Below are positions 8,944-18,590 of a DNA stretch of 64,000 nucleotides, piece by piece. The stretch lies in NCBI RefSeq assembly GCF_028283785.1, contig NZ_JAPWKB010000013.1, positions 124,001 to 188,000 of the forward strand, given 5' to 3'. Each line of letters begins with the position of its first letter. Positions within the stretch are counted from its first letter, which is position 1. A program made the position numbers and the translations under genes. Under the pieces are notes generated by a model. It did not search any database and was not told where the DNA came from. It saw only the letters and a list, made by a program, of their open reading frames with translations. The DNA comes from Paraburkholderia sp. (GTDB lineage Bacteria; Pseudomonadota; Gammaproteobacteria; Burkholderiales; Burkholderiaceae).

Positions 8944-11061
8944 ATGGCAGGTAAAACCAGCAAGCCGCAGTCTGCAAAAGCTGTCGATCATCAGTCACCG
9001 GGTCATGACCTGAAATCGAAAGACCTCGAACAGTTCCGCGTCAACCCTGAGGGCGCCGCGTTGCGCACCAACCAGGGCGTCAAGATCTCCGACAACCAGA
9101 ACTCGTTGCGCGCCGGTCCGCGCGGCCCGTCGTTGCTCGAAGACTTCATCATGCGTGAAAAGATCACGCACTTCGACCATGAGCGCATTCCCGAGCGGAT
9201 CGTTCATGCGCGCGGCTCGGCCGCGCATGGCGTGTTTCAGGTGTATGAATCGATGGCCGAGTATACGAAGGCGGGCTTTCTGCAGGACCCGTCGGTACAG
9301 ACGCCGGTGTATGTGCGTTTCTCGACCGTGCAGGGCCCGCGCGGCTCGGCCGATACCGTGCGCGACGTGCGCGGTTTTGCCGTGAAGTTTTACACGCAGG
9401 AAGGCAATTACGATCTGGTCGGCAACAACATGCCGGTGTTCTTCATTCAGGACGCGATCAAGTTTCCCGACTTCGTGCACGCCGTGAAAATGGAAGCACC
9501 GAATGAAATGCCGACCGGCGGCTCGGCGCACGACACGTTCTGGGATTTCGTGTCGCTGGTGCCGGAATCCGCGCACATGGTGTTGTGGACCATGTCCGAT
9601 CGCGCCATTCCGCGCAGTCTTCGCACGATGGAAGGCTTCGGGATTCACACGTTCCGCTTCGTCAACGCGGCGGGCAAGGCGCGCTTCGTCAAGTTTCACT
9701 GGCGGCCGGTGCTCGGCTCGTATTCGTTGCTGTGGGACGAAGCGCAAAAGCTCGCGGGCAAAGACCCGGATTTCCATCGACGCGATCTGTGGGAATCGAT
9801 CGAGAGCGGCATGTATCCGGAATTCGAACTCGGCGTGCAACTGATCGAGGAAGAAGACGAGCATGCGTTCGACTTCGATCTGCTCGATCCGACCAAGCTG
9901 ATTCCGGAAGAGCTCGTGCCCGTGAAGATCATCGGCAAGCTCACGCTGAACCGCAATCCCGACAACTTTTTCGCGGAAACCGAACAGGTGGCGTTCCATC
10001 CCGGTCACGTCGTGCCGGGCATCGACTTCACCAACGACCCGTTGTTGCAGGGGCGATTGTTCTCGTACACGGATACGCAGATCAGCCGTCTTGGCGGCCC
10101 GAATTTCCATGAAATTCCGATCAACCGTCCGGTCGCGCCGTTTCACAATAACCAGCGCGACGCGATGCATCGTCAGGCGATCAATGTCGGCCAGGCTTCG
10201 TACGAGCCGAATTCGGTGAGCGGCGGCTGGCCGGCGGAAACCGATCCGGCGCCGTCGGACGGTGGTTTCGAGAGCTATCAGGAGCGCGTGGACGGCACCA
10301 AGATTCGCGTGCGCAGCGACTCGTTCGCCGATCACTTCTCGCAAGCGGCGCTGTTCTATCAGAGCATGTCCGATGTCGAAAAGGCGCATATCGCCGCCGC
10401 GTATCAGTTCGAACTCGGCAAGGTGACGAAGCCGGAAATTCGCGCGCGCGTGGTCAACGAGATTCTCGCCCACTTCGCGCCGGATCTGGCGGCAACCGTC
10501 GCGCAAGGGCTCGGTTTGCCCGCGCCGAAAAAGGCGACGCCGCCCAAGGTCAAGCAGCCGTCGCCGGCGCTGAGTTTGCTGAATCGCGGCAAGCCCGGCA
10601 TCAAGACGAAGAAGATTGCGTTGCTGGCGGCACCGGGCGCGGACGGCGCGTTGCTGAAGAAGCTCCAGCAGACGCTGAAGGCGCAAGGCGCGGTGCCGAT
10701 GCTGATCGCGCCGACGCTCGGCGAGATCGACGGCCTCACGCCCGACGCGACGATTGCCGGTTTGCCGTCGATCATGTTCGACGCCGTGATCGTCAGCGAC
10801 GGCGCGGCCAGCGCGAAGGCGCTGTCGCAATCGGGCGATGCACGCCATTTCGTGCTCGAAGCGTTCAAGCATCTGAAGGCGATCGCCGCATTCGGCGCGG
10901 GGCGCGACGTGCTGACGGCGGCACATCTGCCGGACAACGCCGACGGCGTCGAGACCGGCGACGCGTCGAAGATGGACAGCGTGCTGAAGGCGTTTATCGA
11001 CACGGCGGGTCAGCATCGCGTGTGGTCGCGGGCGGCGTTGGCGGAATCGGTGCCGGCCTGA
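8944..11061 (+). CDS. katE: Large-subunit catalase HPII, clade II
   Basis: 705-residue catalase of the large-subunit type that disproportionates H2O2. The catalytic histidine is His88 ([12 protein letters not shown]), the distal asparagine Asn161 is in [10 protein letters not shown], and the haem-ligand tyrosine is in [15 protein letters not shown]. After a linker around residue 530-560 comes the extra flavodoxin/DJ-1-like C-terminal domain that defines clade II (E. coli KatE is 753 aa). AAGGAG sits ten bases upstream of the ATG. In relatives this enzyme is a stationary-phase/osmotic stress protein, which fits the many stress genes in the window. Confidence 0.96.
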   Translation: MAGKTSKPQSAKAVDHQSPGHDLKSKDLEQFRVNPEGAALRTNQGVKISDNQNSLRAGPRGPSLLEDFIMREKITHFDHERIPERIVHARGSAAHGVFQVYESMAEYTKAGFLQDPSVQTPVYVRFSTVQGPRGSADTVRDVRGFAVKFYTQEGNYDLVGNNMPVFFIQDAIKFPDFVHAVKMEAPNEMPTGGSAHDTFWDFVSLVPESAHMVLWTMSDRAIPRSLRTMEGFGIHTFRFVNAAGKARFVKFHWRPVLGSYSLLWDEAQKLAGKDPDFHRRDLWESIESGMYPEFELGVQLIEEEDEHAFDFDLLDPTKLIPEELVPVKIIGKLTLNRNPDNFFAETEQVAFHPGHVVPGIDFTNDPLLQGRLFSYTDTQISRLGGPNFHEIPINRPVAPFHNNQRDAMHRQAINVGQASYEPNSVSGGWPAETDPAPSDGGFESYQERVDGTKIRVRSDSFADHFSQAALFYQSMSDVEKAHIAAAYQFELGKVTKPEIRARVVNEILAHFAPDLAATVAQGLGLPAPKKATPPKVKQPSPALSLLNRGKPGIKTKKIALLAAPGADGALLKKLQQTLKAQGAVPMLIAPTLGEIDGLTPDATIAGLPSIMFDAVIVSDGAASAKALSQSGDARHFVLEAFKHLKAIAAFGAGRDVLTAAHLPDNADGVETGDASKMDSVLKAFIDTAGQHRVWSRAALAESVPA

Positions 11062-11118
11062 GCGGCGCGCGCGTCGCCGGCTTCGCCTGGCGCGTGATCG
11101 CAGCGTAACAGTCGTTGG

Positions 11119-11145
11119 AAACGGCGTGCTTCGGCACGCCGTTTG
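11119..11145 (+). terminator. Probable terminator after katE
   Basis: ACGGCGTGC and GCACGCCGT form a nine-pair stem with a TTCG tetraloop, flanked by AA and TTT. It lies 60 bases after the katE stop and just before the next gene. Confidence 0.7.
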
Positions 11146-11184
11146 CTATTGCATGGCTACCCCTTCCGTTATGTCAGGACCGCC

Positions 11185-11832
11185 ATGCAGGACCGCCCGA
11201 CCGCTTCGCCCAGCGACGAACTCGACACCGTTCCCGACACCGTCAGTCCGGCGTATGCGTCCGCGCATCCGCTGACGCGCGCGTTCGACCGTTTTGCCAG
11301 CGCGGTGACGCGCTGGGCCGGCTCGCCGCTGTCGTTCACGGTCGCCGTGCTGTCGATCGTCGTGTGGATCGTGACCGGACCGCTCTTTCATTACTCCGAC
11401 GGCTGGCAACTCGTAATCAACACCGGCACGACGATCGTAACGTTCCTGATGGTATTTCTGATCCAGCAAAGCCAGAACAAGGACAGCATCGCCGTGCATC
11501 TGAAACTGAACGAACTGCTCGCCGCGCAGCGCAACGCCAGCAACCGGCTGATCGGAATCGAAGATGCATCGGAAGACGAGTTACGCAAACTCGCGGCCGC
11601 GTATCTGCGCATGGCGAGCGCGCCGGACGCCACCGTGCCCAGCGATGGTGACGATGACGGCGCGGTTCAACGCACGGCGTCCCGCACATCGAACGAATCC
11701 ACCGTTTCAAACGCTGCGGACGCACCTTCAAACGACGCCGGTTCGCCCAAAAAAGACACCGCGAAAGAAGATGCGAGAGTCGCAAACCAGAACGCTGAAG
11801 CGATGGCGCGCAAGTGCGACGACCGCGGCTAG
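11185..11832 (+). CDS. Low-affinity iron permease-like membrane protein
   Basis: 215 residues. The central part (FDRFASAVTRWAGSP, then two hydrophobic helices, FHYSDGWQLVINTGTTIVTFLMVFLIQQSQNKD) matches the family annotated as low-affinity iron permease (PF04120), small two- to four-helix proteins whose iron role is supported mainly for fungal Fet4. The sequence IHLKLNEL-type amphipathic helix after it is also conserved. The ATG at 11185 is preferred (AGGA six bases upstream) over a TTG in the katE terminator. About 70 C-terminal residues are Ser/Asp/Ala-rich, probably disordered. Actual substrate unknown. Confidence 0.8.
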   Translation: MQDRPTASPSDELDTVPDTVSPAYASAHPLTRAFDRFASAVTRWAGSPLSFTVAVLSIVVWIVTGPLFHYSDGWQLVINTGTTIVTFLMVFLIQQSQNKDSIAVHLKLNELLAAQRNASNRLIGIEDASEDELRKLAAAYLRMASAPDATVPSDGDDDGAVQRTASRTSNESTVSNAADAPSNDAGSPKKDTAKEDARVANQNAEAMARKCDDRG

Positions 11833-12191
11833 CCAGCGGTTTCGGCTGCGATTCAGAGGCCGTGCATTCCGCGCGCTTTTCCGATTTTCACCACACCGGC
11901 ATTTTCCAGAAGTTGGGAATAAACGTGACGATTTGCTTATGCCGTTTTAATCGCGCGCGATGACGCGTTTGATTCTTCGCACGAACGTGCCGGACTCGCC
12001 ACAAGACCTGCGCCGGCTGGTTTATGATACGGCGTCGCCCTCGGGAACCCATGCTGGGCGGCAATCCGAAGCTTTTTTGCGATGCGCTGCCGCCGAACGA
12101 GTGGCTGGCGCCGTTCGTCCATTGAAACCGAGTCTTAACTCCGGTCGAAAATTCCGATCAGAGATAATTTGAACTGACGAAGACAGAAAAA
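11833..12191. other. Intergenic, no gene seen
   Basis: 359 bases upstream of the hybrid kinase. Short frames (for example 11960-12172) have no family resemblance or ribosome site. TTATGATAC near 12022 could be part of a promoter. Otherwise nothing recognised. Confidence 0.45.
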
Positions 12192-13511
12192 ATGACCGCT
12201 CTTTCCGCTGTCGATCAAAACAGTTTTCGCCGCATCATTCGACGCAATATCGCCTTTCCTTTAGGTCTCGGTGTCGTCACCGCGCTGGTATTCGTCGCGC
12301 TCATTGCCTATCTGGTGAACACGATGAGTTGGGCCGAGCATTCCGAGCGCGTGATCGGCAACGCGAACGACATGCTGCGTCTGGCTGTGGATCGCGAAAC
12401 GGCGGTGCGTGGCTTTCTGATTACCGGCGACGAACAGTTTCTGGCGCCGTATTCGCTCGGTCAGCCGAAGTTCGTCACCGAACTCGCCGTGCTTCAGAAT
12501 CTCGTGGCCGATAACCCGCCGCAAGTGGACAAGCTGAAGGAAATCGGCGCGATCCAGGCGCGGTGGGATGGCTTCGCACAGCAACTGATCGATTTGCGCC
12601 GCAGGAATCTCGACTACACGAGCGTCGTGAAAAGCGGTCGCGGCAAGATCGAATTCGACGAGACGCGGCGTCAGTTCGCGGATTTTCTCGACGTCGAACT
12701 CGGTTTGCGGCAGCAGCGCGCTGCGGCCGCGCGTCAACTGACCACCATCGTGGTCGCCGTTTTTCTCGCGTTGAGCCTGTCGATCAGCGTGTTTCTCGCG
12801 TATCTGGGCCGCCGCGAACTGATGAACCTGTCCAGCACCTACGACGGCGTGTTGCAAAAGCAGACAGAGCAAACCGAAAGCCTTCAGCAGCAGGTCTGGC
12901 TGCGCACCGGCCAGCGCCTGCTCGCGGAAAAAGTGATCGGCCAGACCACGCCGGGCCAGGTCGGTCGTTCGATGCTCGATTTCCTCGCCGAATATCTCGG
13001 CGTCGCGGTCGCCGCGCTGTATGTGCGCGACCGGCAGAGCGGGCGTTTGCGCCGCATCGCCGCGTACGGTTTCAACCAGGAAAGCGAGCAGGCCGCGCGC
13101 ACCTTCGACGATGCGCAAAGCCTCGTCGGTCAGGCGGCTGCATCGCGTCGCGCGATTACCCTCGACGACGTTCCCGACGACTACATCAAGGTCGCATCGT
13201 CGCTCGGCGATGCGCCGCCCAAACATCTGATCGTGCTGCCGATCGAAAACGACGGCGACGTGAACGGCGTCGTCGAACTGGGCTTCCTGCGTGCCGCCGT
13301 CGCGCGCGACACCGAGTTCCTGCAACTGATCGCCGGCGGGATGGGCGACTTCCTCGAAGCCGCCGTCTATCGCGAGCGTCTGCAGGACGCATTGTCCGAG
13401 ACGCAACAGCTGAACGAGGAATTGCAGGTTCAGCAGGAAGAGTTGCGGGTCTCGAACGAAGGTCTGGAAGAGCGCGGCCGCGTCGCTGATGGACTCGCAG
13501 GCGCGGCTTGA
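12192..13511 (+). CDS. Hybrid sensor kinase, N-terminal part (CHASE3-GAF), ends at a frameshift
   Basis: 439 codons encoding the sensory half of a large hybrid histidine kinase. A transmembrane helix at about 22-44 precedes a periplasmic CHASE3 domain (DRETAVRGFLITGDEQFLAPY). A second transmembrane helix lies at about 185-207, then a GAF-type domain at about 240-400 (LRRIAAYGF, GVVELGF), then a coiled coil starting QLNEELQVQQEELRVSNE. Translation leaves the family sequence after EERGR and stops 11 codons later, while the missing continuation is found in the +1 frame from 13489. Removing one base (T13483) joins the two into a normal protein. An error in the sequence, a recent mutation, or a coupled two-gene arrangement are all possible. 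Confidence 0.85.
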   Translation: MTALSAVDQNSFRRIIRRNIAFPLGLGVVTALVFVALIAYLVNTMSWAEHSERVIGNANDMLRLAVDRETAVRGFLITGDEQFLAPYSLGQPKFVTELAVLQNLVADNPPQVDKLKEIGAIQARWDGFAQQLIDLRRRNLDYTSVVKSGRGKIEFDETRRQFADFLDVELGLRQQRAAAARQLTTIVVAVFLALSLSISVFLAYLGRRELMNLSSTYDGVLQKQTEQTESLQQQVWLRTGQRLLAEKVIGQTTPGQVGRSMLDFLAEYLGVAVAALYVRDRQSGRLRRIAAYGFNQESEQAARTFDDAQSLVGQAAASRRAITLDDVPDDYIKVASSLGDAPPKHLIVLPIENDGDVNGVVELGFLRAAVARDTEFLQLIAGGMGDFLEAAVYRERLQDALSETQQLNEELQVQQEELRVSNEGLEERGRVADGLAGAA

Positions 13512-15819
13512 AATGCAGCAGGCCGAACTCGAGCAGACCAACGTGCAGCTCGAGGAATATGCGCAACGTCTGGAGCGTCAGAAATCCGATCTGCTGCACG
13601 CACAGGACGAACTCGCGGAAAACGCCGCGCGTCTCGAACAGTCGAGCCGCTACAAGTCGGAGTTTCTCGCCAACATGTCGCACGAACTGCGCACGCCGCT
13701 GAACAGTTCGCTGATTCTCGCCAAGCTGCTGCAACAGAACCGCAACGGCAATCTGAGCGAAGAACAGGTGCGCTACGCGGAAACCATTCACGCGTCGAAT
13801 AGCGACCTGCTGGTGCTGATCAACGACATTCTCGATCTGTCGAAGGTCGAGGCGGGGCAGGTGACCGTCGAGCACGAAACGGTGTCGCTCGACGCGACGC
13901 TGCAGTCGTTGCAGGAAACGTTCACGCCGATCGCCGGATCGAAACATCTGAAGCTGGCGTTCGAACGCGCGCCGGGCACGCCCGACACGATCATCACCGA
14001 CGGCCAGCGCACCGTGCAGATTCTGCGCAACCTGTTGTCGAACGCGGTGAAGTTCACGCAGCGCGGCGAGGTTTCGCTGACCGTGTCGCCGGCCGAAGCG
14101 GGGATGCTGCGTTTCGATGTTCGCGATTCGGGCATCGGCATCGCGCCGGACAAGCTCGACATGATTTTCGAGGCGTTCCAGCAGGCCGACGGTTCCACCA
14201 GCCGTCAATACGGCGGCAGCGGCCTCGGTTTGTCGATTTCGCGCGAATTCGCGCGACTGCTCGGCGGCCGGATCGGCCTGGCGAGCGAACTCGGCAAGGG
14301 CAGCGTGTTTTCGCTGTGGTTGCCGCTCGATAGTTCGCTAGCGGCCAACGGCGAACAGGGCGCGCCACGCGGCGCGCCGTTGCAGGGGGTGTCGGCGTCG
14401 CTCGCGTCGGCCGGTGCGTTGCGCGCTGCGCTGACGCCGATGCCCGGCGCGGTGCCGGCTTCGGCTGAAGACGTGCCGTTGCTGCGGCCGGCGGGCGGCG
14501 CGGTCGCGCCTCACATCGCCGCTCAAGCGGTGTTGCCGGGCAATGGACAGGGTGCGGCGCAGTTCGATGAACCGGCGGGCGCGAGCGGAGCGACCGAGTC
14601 CGGCTGGCACGTCGATGACGACCGCGGCAATCGCGTGCACGGCAGCCGGCTGATTCTCGCGATCGAGGACGACCGCGCGTTCGCCGAAATCCTGCGCGAG
14701 CTGACGCACGAACTCGACTTCGACTTCATCCACGCCACCGACGCCACCACCGGCGTCGCGCTGGTGCGCGACATGCGCCCGGCGGCGGTGCTGCTCGACG
14801 TCGGTTTGCCGGACCGTTCCGGGTTGACCGTGCTCGAATGGCTGAAGAACGACCCGCTGACGCGTCACATCCCGATCCATATCGTGTCGGCCACCGACCA
14901 CGCCGACAAGGCGCTGCATCTCGGCGCGATCGGCTACACGCTGAAACCGGCGGCGCGCACCACGCTCGAAGAGTCGATCCGCCGCCTGGAAGCGCGTCTC
15001 GAACAGCGTCTGAAGCGCGTGCTGGTGATCGAGGACGACTCGCCGATGCGCGAAAGCATTCGTGCGCTGCTGCAAACCGATAACACCGAGATCGTCGCCG
15101 TGGCGACGCTCGCGGCCGCGCTCGATCAGTTGTCGCAAGGCAGCTTCGACTGCGTCGTCACCGATCTCGCGTTGCCCGACGGCACCGGCTACGATCTGCT
15201 CGAAAAACTCGCCACCGAACGCGCGCATCTCGCACTGCCGGTGATCGTCTACACCGGCCGGATGCTGTCGAACGACGAGGAGCACCGTCTGCGCCGTTAT
15301 TCGAAATCGATCATCATCAAGGGCGCGAAATCGCCGGAGCGGCTGCTCGACGAAGTGACGCTGTTCCTGCACAGCGTCGAGTCGTCGCTGGCGCCGGAAC
15401 AGCAACGGATGCTGCGCACGGTGCGTCAGCGCGACAACGCGTTCGAAGGCCGCACGATCCTGCTGGCCGAAGACGACGTGCGCAATATTTTCGCGCTGTC
15501 GCACGTGATCGAGCCGCTCGGCGCGAAGCTGCTGATTGCGCGCAACGGCCGCGAAGCGCTGGATATCCTGGAGCAGACCCCGGACGTCCATCTGATCCTG
15601 ATGGACATCATGATGCCGGAGATGGACGGCTTGACGGCAATGGGCGAGATTCGCCGCAACGCGCGTTACGGTCATTTGCCGATCATCGCGCTGACCGCGA
15701 AAGCGATGGCGAACGACCGTCTGCGCTGCCTCGAAGCGGGCGCGGACGATTACATTTCGAAGCCGATCGACGTGGACAAGCTGGTGTCGCTGTGCCGTGT
15801 CTGGTTGCGTCAACGGTGA
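13489..15819 (+). CDS. Hybrid sensor kinase, C-terminal part (HisKA-HATPase-3 receivers)
   Basis: 776 codons from the first ATG in this frame, overlapping the upstream frame by 23 bases. It begins inside the signalling coiled coil (QARLEMQQAELEQTNVQLEEY). The phospho-acceptor is His65 in NMSHELRTPLN; HATPase boxes DSGIGIAPDKLDMIF and GGSGLGLSISREFARLLGG follow. Three receiver domains come next, with aspartates in LLDVGLPD, VTDLALPD and LMDIMMPEMDG. The total protein after correcting the frameshift would be about 1208 residues. It lacks its own clear ribosome site (GAAGAG at best). It is followed by CheR- and CheB-like genes, the usual company of this kinase family in Burkholderia. Confidence 0.88.
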   Translation: MDSQARLEMQQAELEQTNVQLEEYAQRLERQKSDLLHAQDELAENAARLEQSSRYKSEFLANMSHELRTPLNSSLILAKLLQQNRNGNLSEEQVRYAETIHASNSDLLVLINDILDLSKVEAGQVTVEHETVSLDATLQSLQETFTPIAGSKHLKLAFERAPGTPDTIITDGQRTVQILRNLLSNAVKFTQRGEVSLTVSPAEAGMLRFDVRDSGIGIAPDKLDMIFEAFQQADGSTSRQYGGSGLGLSISREFARLLGGRIGLASELGKGSVFSLWLPLDSSLAANGEQGAPRGAPLQGVSASLASAGALRAALTPMPGAVPASAEDVPLLRPAGGAVAPHIAAQAVLPGNGQGAAQFDEPAGASGATESGWHVDDDRGNRVHGSRLILAIEDDRAFAEILRELTHELDFDFIHATDATTGVALVRDMRPAAVLLDVGLPDRSGLTVLEWLKNDPLTRHIPIHIVSATDHADKALHLGAIGYTLKPAARTTLEESIRRLEARLEQRLKRVLVIEDDSPMRESIRALLQTDNTEIVAVATLAAALDQLSQGSFDCVVTDLALPDGTGYDLLEKLATERAHLALPVIVYTGRMLSNDEEHRLRRYSKSIIIKGAKSPERLLDEVTLFLHSVESSLAPEQQRMLRTVRQRDNAFEGRTILLAEDDVRNIFALSHVIEPLGAKLLIARNGREALDILEQTPDVHLILMDIMMPEMDGLTAMGEIRRNARYGHLPIIALTAKAMANDRLRCLEAGADDYISKPIDVDKLVSLCRVWLRQR

Positions 15820-15868
15820 TGCAACGTTGACGTCAACGCCCATCAACCGCCACGAGGAACCGATCACG

Positions 15869-16717
15869 ATGACGCGCCCCGGACCCGACGCGCCGCCGCA
15901 GCGGATGAACGACACGGATATCGAGCTGAAGCTGCTGCTCGAAGCGATCTATCTGAAGTACCAGCACGATTTCCGGCACTATTCGATGTCGTCGCTGCGA
16001 CGCAGGTTATTGCAGTCGCTCGACGAATTCGGCTTGCAGTCGCTGTCGCAACTGCAAGACCGGATCATGCACCACGGCGAAGATTTTTCGCGGTTGTTCC
16101 AGTATCTGACCGTTCAGGTCAGCGAGATGTTTCGCGACCCGTCATACTTCCTCGCGTTGCGCGAACATGTGTTGCCGCTGCTGCGCACGTACCCGTCGAT
16201 CAAGGTGTGGGTTGCGGGATGCAGCACCGGCGAAGAACTCTGGTCGCTGAAGATTCTGTTCGACGAGGAAGGCCTCACCGACCGCACGATGTTCTATGCA
16301 ACGGACATCAATCCGGATGCGTTGGCGCGCGCCGAATCGGGTATCTATGCGCTGGATCGGGTGGCCGGTTTTACGCAAAATTATCTGGCCGCTGGTGGTA
16401 AGCGTTCGCTGTCCGACTACTATCATGCAGCGTATGGCGGCGCGCGTTTTTCCGGGTCGCTGAAGGAGCGCGTGGTGTTCGCGGATCATAGTCTGTCCAC
16501 AGATGAAGTATTCCTCGAAGCGCATCTCGTGTCGTGCCGCAACGTGCTGATCTATTTCGACCGGGCGTTGCAGGATCGCGCGTTGGGCCTGTTCGAAAAC
16601 GCGCTGGTGCGACGTGGTTTTCTCGGTCTCGGCAGCAAGGAAACCCTGCGTTTTTCGAATCATTACGAAGCGTTCGACGAGTTTCGCCCGCGCGAACGCA
16701 TTTACCAGAAGCGCTAG
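15869..16717 (+). CDS. CheR-type protein-glutamate methyltransferase
   Basis: 282 residues. An N-terminal helical domain (FRHYSMSSLRRRLLQSLDEFG) precedes the SAM-binding fold with VWVAGCSTGEELWSLKILF and the late CheR motif VSCRNVLIYFDRALQ. CheR enzymes methylate receptor glutamates, but here there are no chemoreceptor or flagellar genes; the target is probably a component of the adjacent hybrid kinases or a non-chemotaxis receptor. The ATG at 15869 has GAGGA ten bases upstream; an upstream in-frame ATG would overlap the kinase end. It forms an operon with the kinases and the CheB-like gene. Confidence 0.92.
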   Translation: MTRPGPDAPPQRMNDTDIELKLLLEAIYLKYQHDFRHYSMSSLRRRLLQSLDEFGLQSLSQLQDRIMHHGEDFSRLFQYLTVQVSEMFRDPSYFLALREHVLPLLRTYPSIKVWVAGCSTGEELWSLKILFDEEGLTDRTMFYATDINPDALARAESGIYALDRVAGFTQNYLAAGGKRSLSDYYHAAYGGARFSGSLKERVVFADHSLSTDEVFLEAHLVSCRNVLIYFDRALQDRALGLFENALVRRGFLGLGSKETLRFSNHYEAFDEFRPRERIYQKR

Positions 16718-16737
16718 CGCGAGAGCCCGGAATCGCC

Positions 16738-17370
16738 ATGTCAAACTTCACGTCCCCACCACGCATGCCTGCCGCGACGGCCGGCGCGCGCGCGTTCGAC
16801 GCGGTCGTGATCGGCGGCTCGGCGGGCGGCGTCGAGGTGCTCAACGAGCTGATCGCGGCGTTGCCCGCGCAGTTCGCGCCGGCTGTCGTGATCGTCACGC
16901 ATATGCCGCCCGATTCGCCGAGCTATCTGGTGCAAACCTTCGGTTATCGCAGTGCGTTGCCGGTGGTCGAGCCGGACGCAGGCGAACGTATCGAAGGCGG
17001 GCGCGTGCATGTCGCGCCGCCGGGCTATCACATGCTGGTCGAAAGCGACCGGACGGTCGCGTTGTCGATCGAAGCGGCGGTGCGTTTTTCGCGGCCGTCG
17101 ATCGATGTCCTGTTCGAATCCGCCGCGTGGGTCTATCGCGAGCGATTACTGGCTATCCTGTTGTCCGGTGCCAACGACGACGGTGCGCTCGGGCTCGAAA
17201 CGGTGCGCTCGCAAGGCGGCGTCGCCTGGGTGCAGTCGCCCGAGACCGCGAGTTCGCCGGAAATGCCGTCGGCCGCGATTGCACGCGGCGCGGTGGACGA
17301 AGTGCTTTCCCCCAAAACTATGGCCCGGCGGCTTGCCAGCTTGCCGGGCATCACTGATTCGATGCCATGA
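16738..17370 (+). CDS. Stand-alone CheB-type methylesterase/deamidase
   Basis: 210 residues comprising only the CheB catalytic domain; there is no N-terminal receiver, unlike chemotaxis CheB. The Ser-His-Asp triad can be seen as Ser in IGGSAGGVEVL, His in VTHMPPDSPSYL and Asp in SGANDDGALGL. Without a receiver its activity must be constitutive or set by partners. It starts 20 bases after the CheR-like gene and its stop overlaps the next start (ATGA), so the genes are translationally coupled. Probably removes methyl groups added by the upstream CheR-like enzyme. Confidence 0.9.
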   Translation: MSNFTSPPRMPAATAGARAFDAVVIGGSAGGVEVLNELIAALPAQFAPAVVIVTHMPPDSPSYLVQTFGYRSALPVVEPDAGERIEGGRVHVAPPGYHMLVESDRTVALSIEAAVRFSRPSIDVLFESAAWVYRERLLAILLSGANDDGALGLETVRSQGGVAWVQSPETASSPEMPSAAIARGAVDEVLSPKTMARRLASLPGITDSMP

Positions 17371-18476
17371 CGACTTCTCCTGTCAACATTCTGATCGTCG
17401 ACGACATCGCGCATAACATCACCGCGTTGCAGGCCTTGCTGGCCCGTCCCGAAGTCAATCTGCTGGTCGCGGATTCCGGCACCGCCGCGCTCGATCTGCT
17501 GCTCAAACACGAAGTGGCGCTCGCGATTCTCGACGTCAACATGCCCGGCATGAATGGCTTCGAACTGGCCGCGCTGATGCGCGGCAGCCCGCGCACGTCG
17601 CACGTGCCGATCATCTTTCTGACTGCAACCGCACAGGATGCATCGCGCACGTTTCGCGGCTATGAAGCCGGTGCGGTGGACTTTCTGTACAAGCCGTTCG
17701 ATCCGCGCATCCTGCAATCGAAGGTAGACGTGTTCGTGCAACTCGAACAGCAGAAGCGTCAGCTCGCCGCGCAACTCGTGACCACGCAGCAGATGCTCGC
17801 CGCGAACGAAATGCTGATGGCGGTGCTGAGCCACGACTTGCGCACGCCGCTAGGTGCGGTGCTTGCATCCGCCGAATATCTGATGCGCGCGGGTAGCACC
17901 GATCAAACGCCGGTGGTCGCAACGCGGATCAAGAACAGCTCGCTGCGAATGGCGCGAATGGTCGATCAACTGCTGAATCTGGCGCGGCTGCAAGGTGGTC
18001 GTTTGCAGTTGCAACCGCGTACCGTCGATCTTGCATCGCTGTGTAAATCGGTGATCGACGAGTTCGCGAACCGTGACGGCGGCGAGCGGATCGCGTTCAG
18101 TTGCGACGGCGATGGCTACGGCGCATGGGATGCGGATCTGTTGTGGCAAGCCATTTCGAACCTGATCAACAACGCGTTGCTGCATGGCGAATCGAGCGGC
18201 GCGATTCGCGTGCACGTCGATGCGCGCGAATGCGAGACCCTGAAGCTGACGGTATCCAATCGCGGCACGATTCCCGCCGATGTGTTTCCGCATCTGTTCA
18301 AGGCGTTCGGATCGAGCGGCGCGGGCGCGCGTTCGCGTGAAGGCCTGGGACTCGGACTGCATATCGTTCAGGAGATCGTCCAGATGCATGGCGGCGAAGT
18401 CGCCGTACATTCGGACGATACCGACGGCACCGTGTTTACGATCGATCTTCCTCGCAAGGTGCGTTCGGCGCGATGA
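17367..18476 (+). CDS. Receiver-histidine kinase protein
   Basis: 369 residues with reversed order: receiver first (residues about 5-125, acceptor Asp in AILDVNMPGMNGFE, Lys in DFLYKPFDP), short coiled coil, then HisKA with His156 in AVLSHDLRTPLGAVL, and HATPase with N box (LINNALLHG) and GLGLGLHIVQEIVQMHGG. It overlaps the CheB-like gene by four bases. Such receiver-kinases usually take phosphate from an upstream hybrid kinase, here presumably the CHASE3 kinase of the same operon. No DNA-binding output is encoded in the cluster. Confidence 0.93.
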   Translation: MTTSPVNILIVDDIAHNITALQALLARPEVNLLVADSGTAALDLLLKHEVALAILDVNMPGMNGFELAALMRGSPRTSHVPIIFLTATAQDASRTFRGYEAGAVDFLYKPFDPRILQSKVDVFVQLEQQKRQLAAQLVTTQQMLAANEMLMAVLSHDLRTPLGAVLASAEYLMRAGSTDQTPVVATRIKNSSLRMARMVDQLLNLARLQGGRLQLQPRTVDLASLCKSVIDEFANRDGGERIAFSCDGDGYGAWDADLLWQAISNLINNALLHGESSGAIRVHVDARECETLKLTVSNRGTIPADVFPHLFKAFGSSGAGARSREGLGLGLHIVQEIVQMHGGEVAVHSDDTDGTVFTIDLPRKVRSAR

Positions 18477-18590
18477 GCCGATCGCGCATGTTTGTGAGCC
18501 TCTCCGGCATTCATTGACGTGGACTGAATCCCTAAACTGACTCCCATGCCATACGACATGGCAACGTGTACAACCTCACAGGAGTCGATC

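Noticed and set aside
8995..11016. 673-codon open frame on the minus strand opposite katE
   Set aside because: High GC leaves long antisense frames; it is rich in Arg/His, has no family resemblance and lies fully over a clear catalase gene.
13480..13500. Programmed ribosomal frameshift in the hybrid kinase
   Set aside because: No slippery sequence, stimulatory pseudoknot or internal Shine-Dalgarno was evident; a simple indel is more economical.
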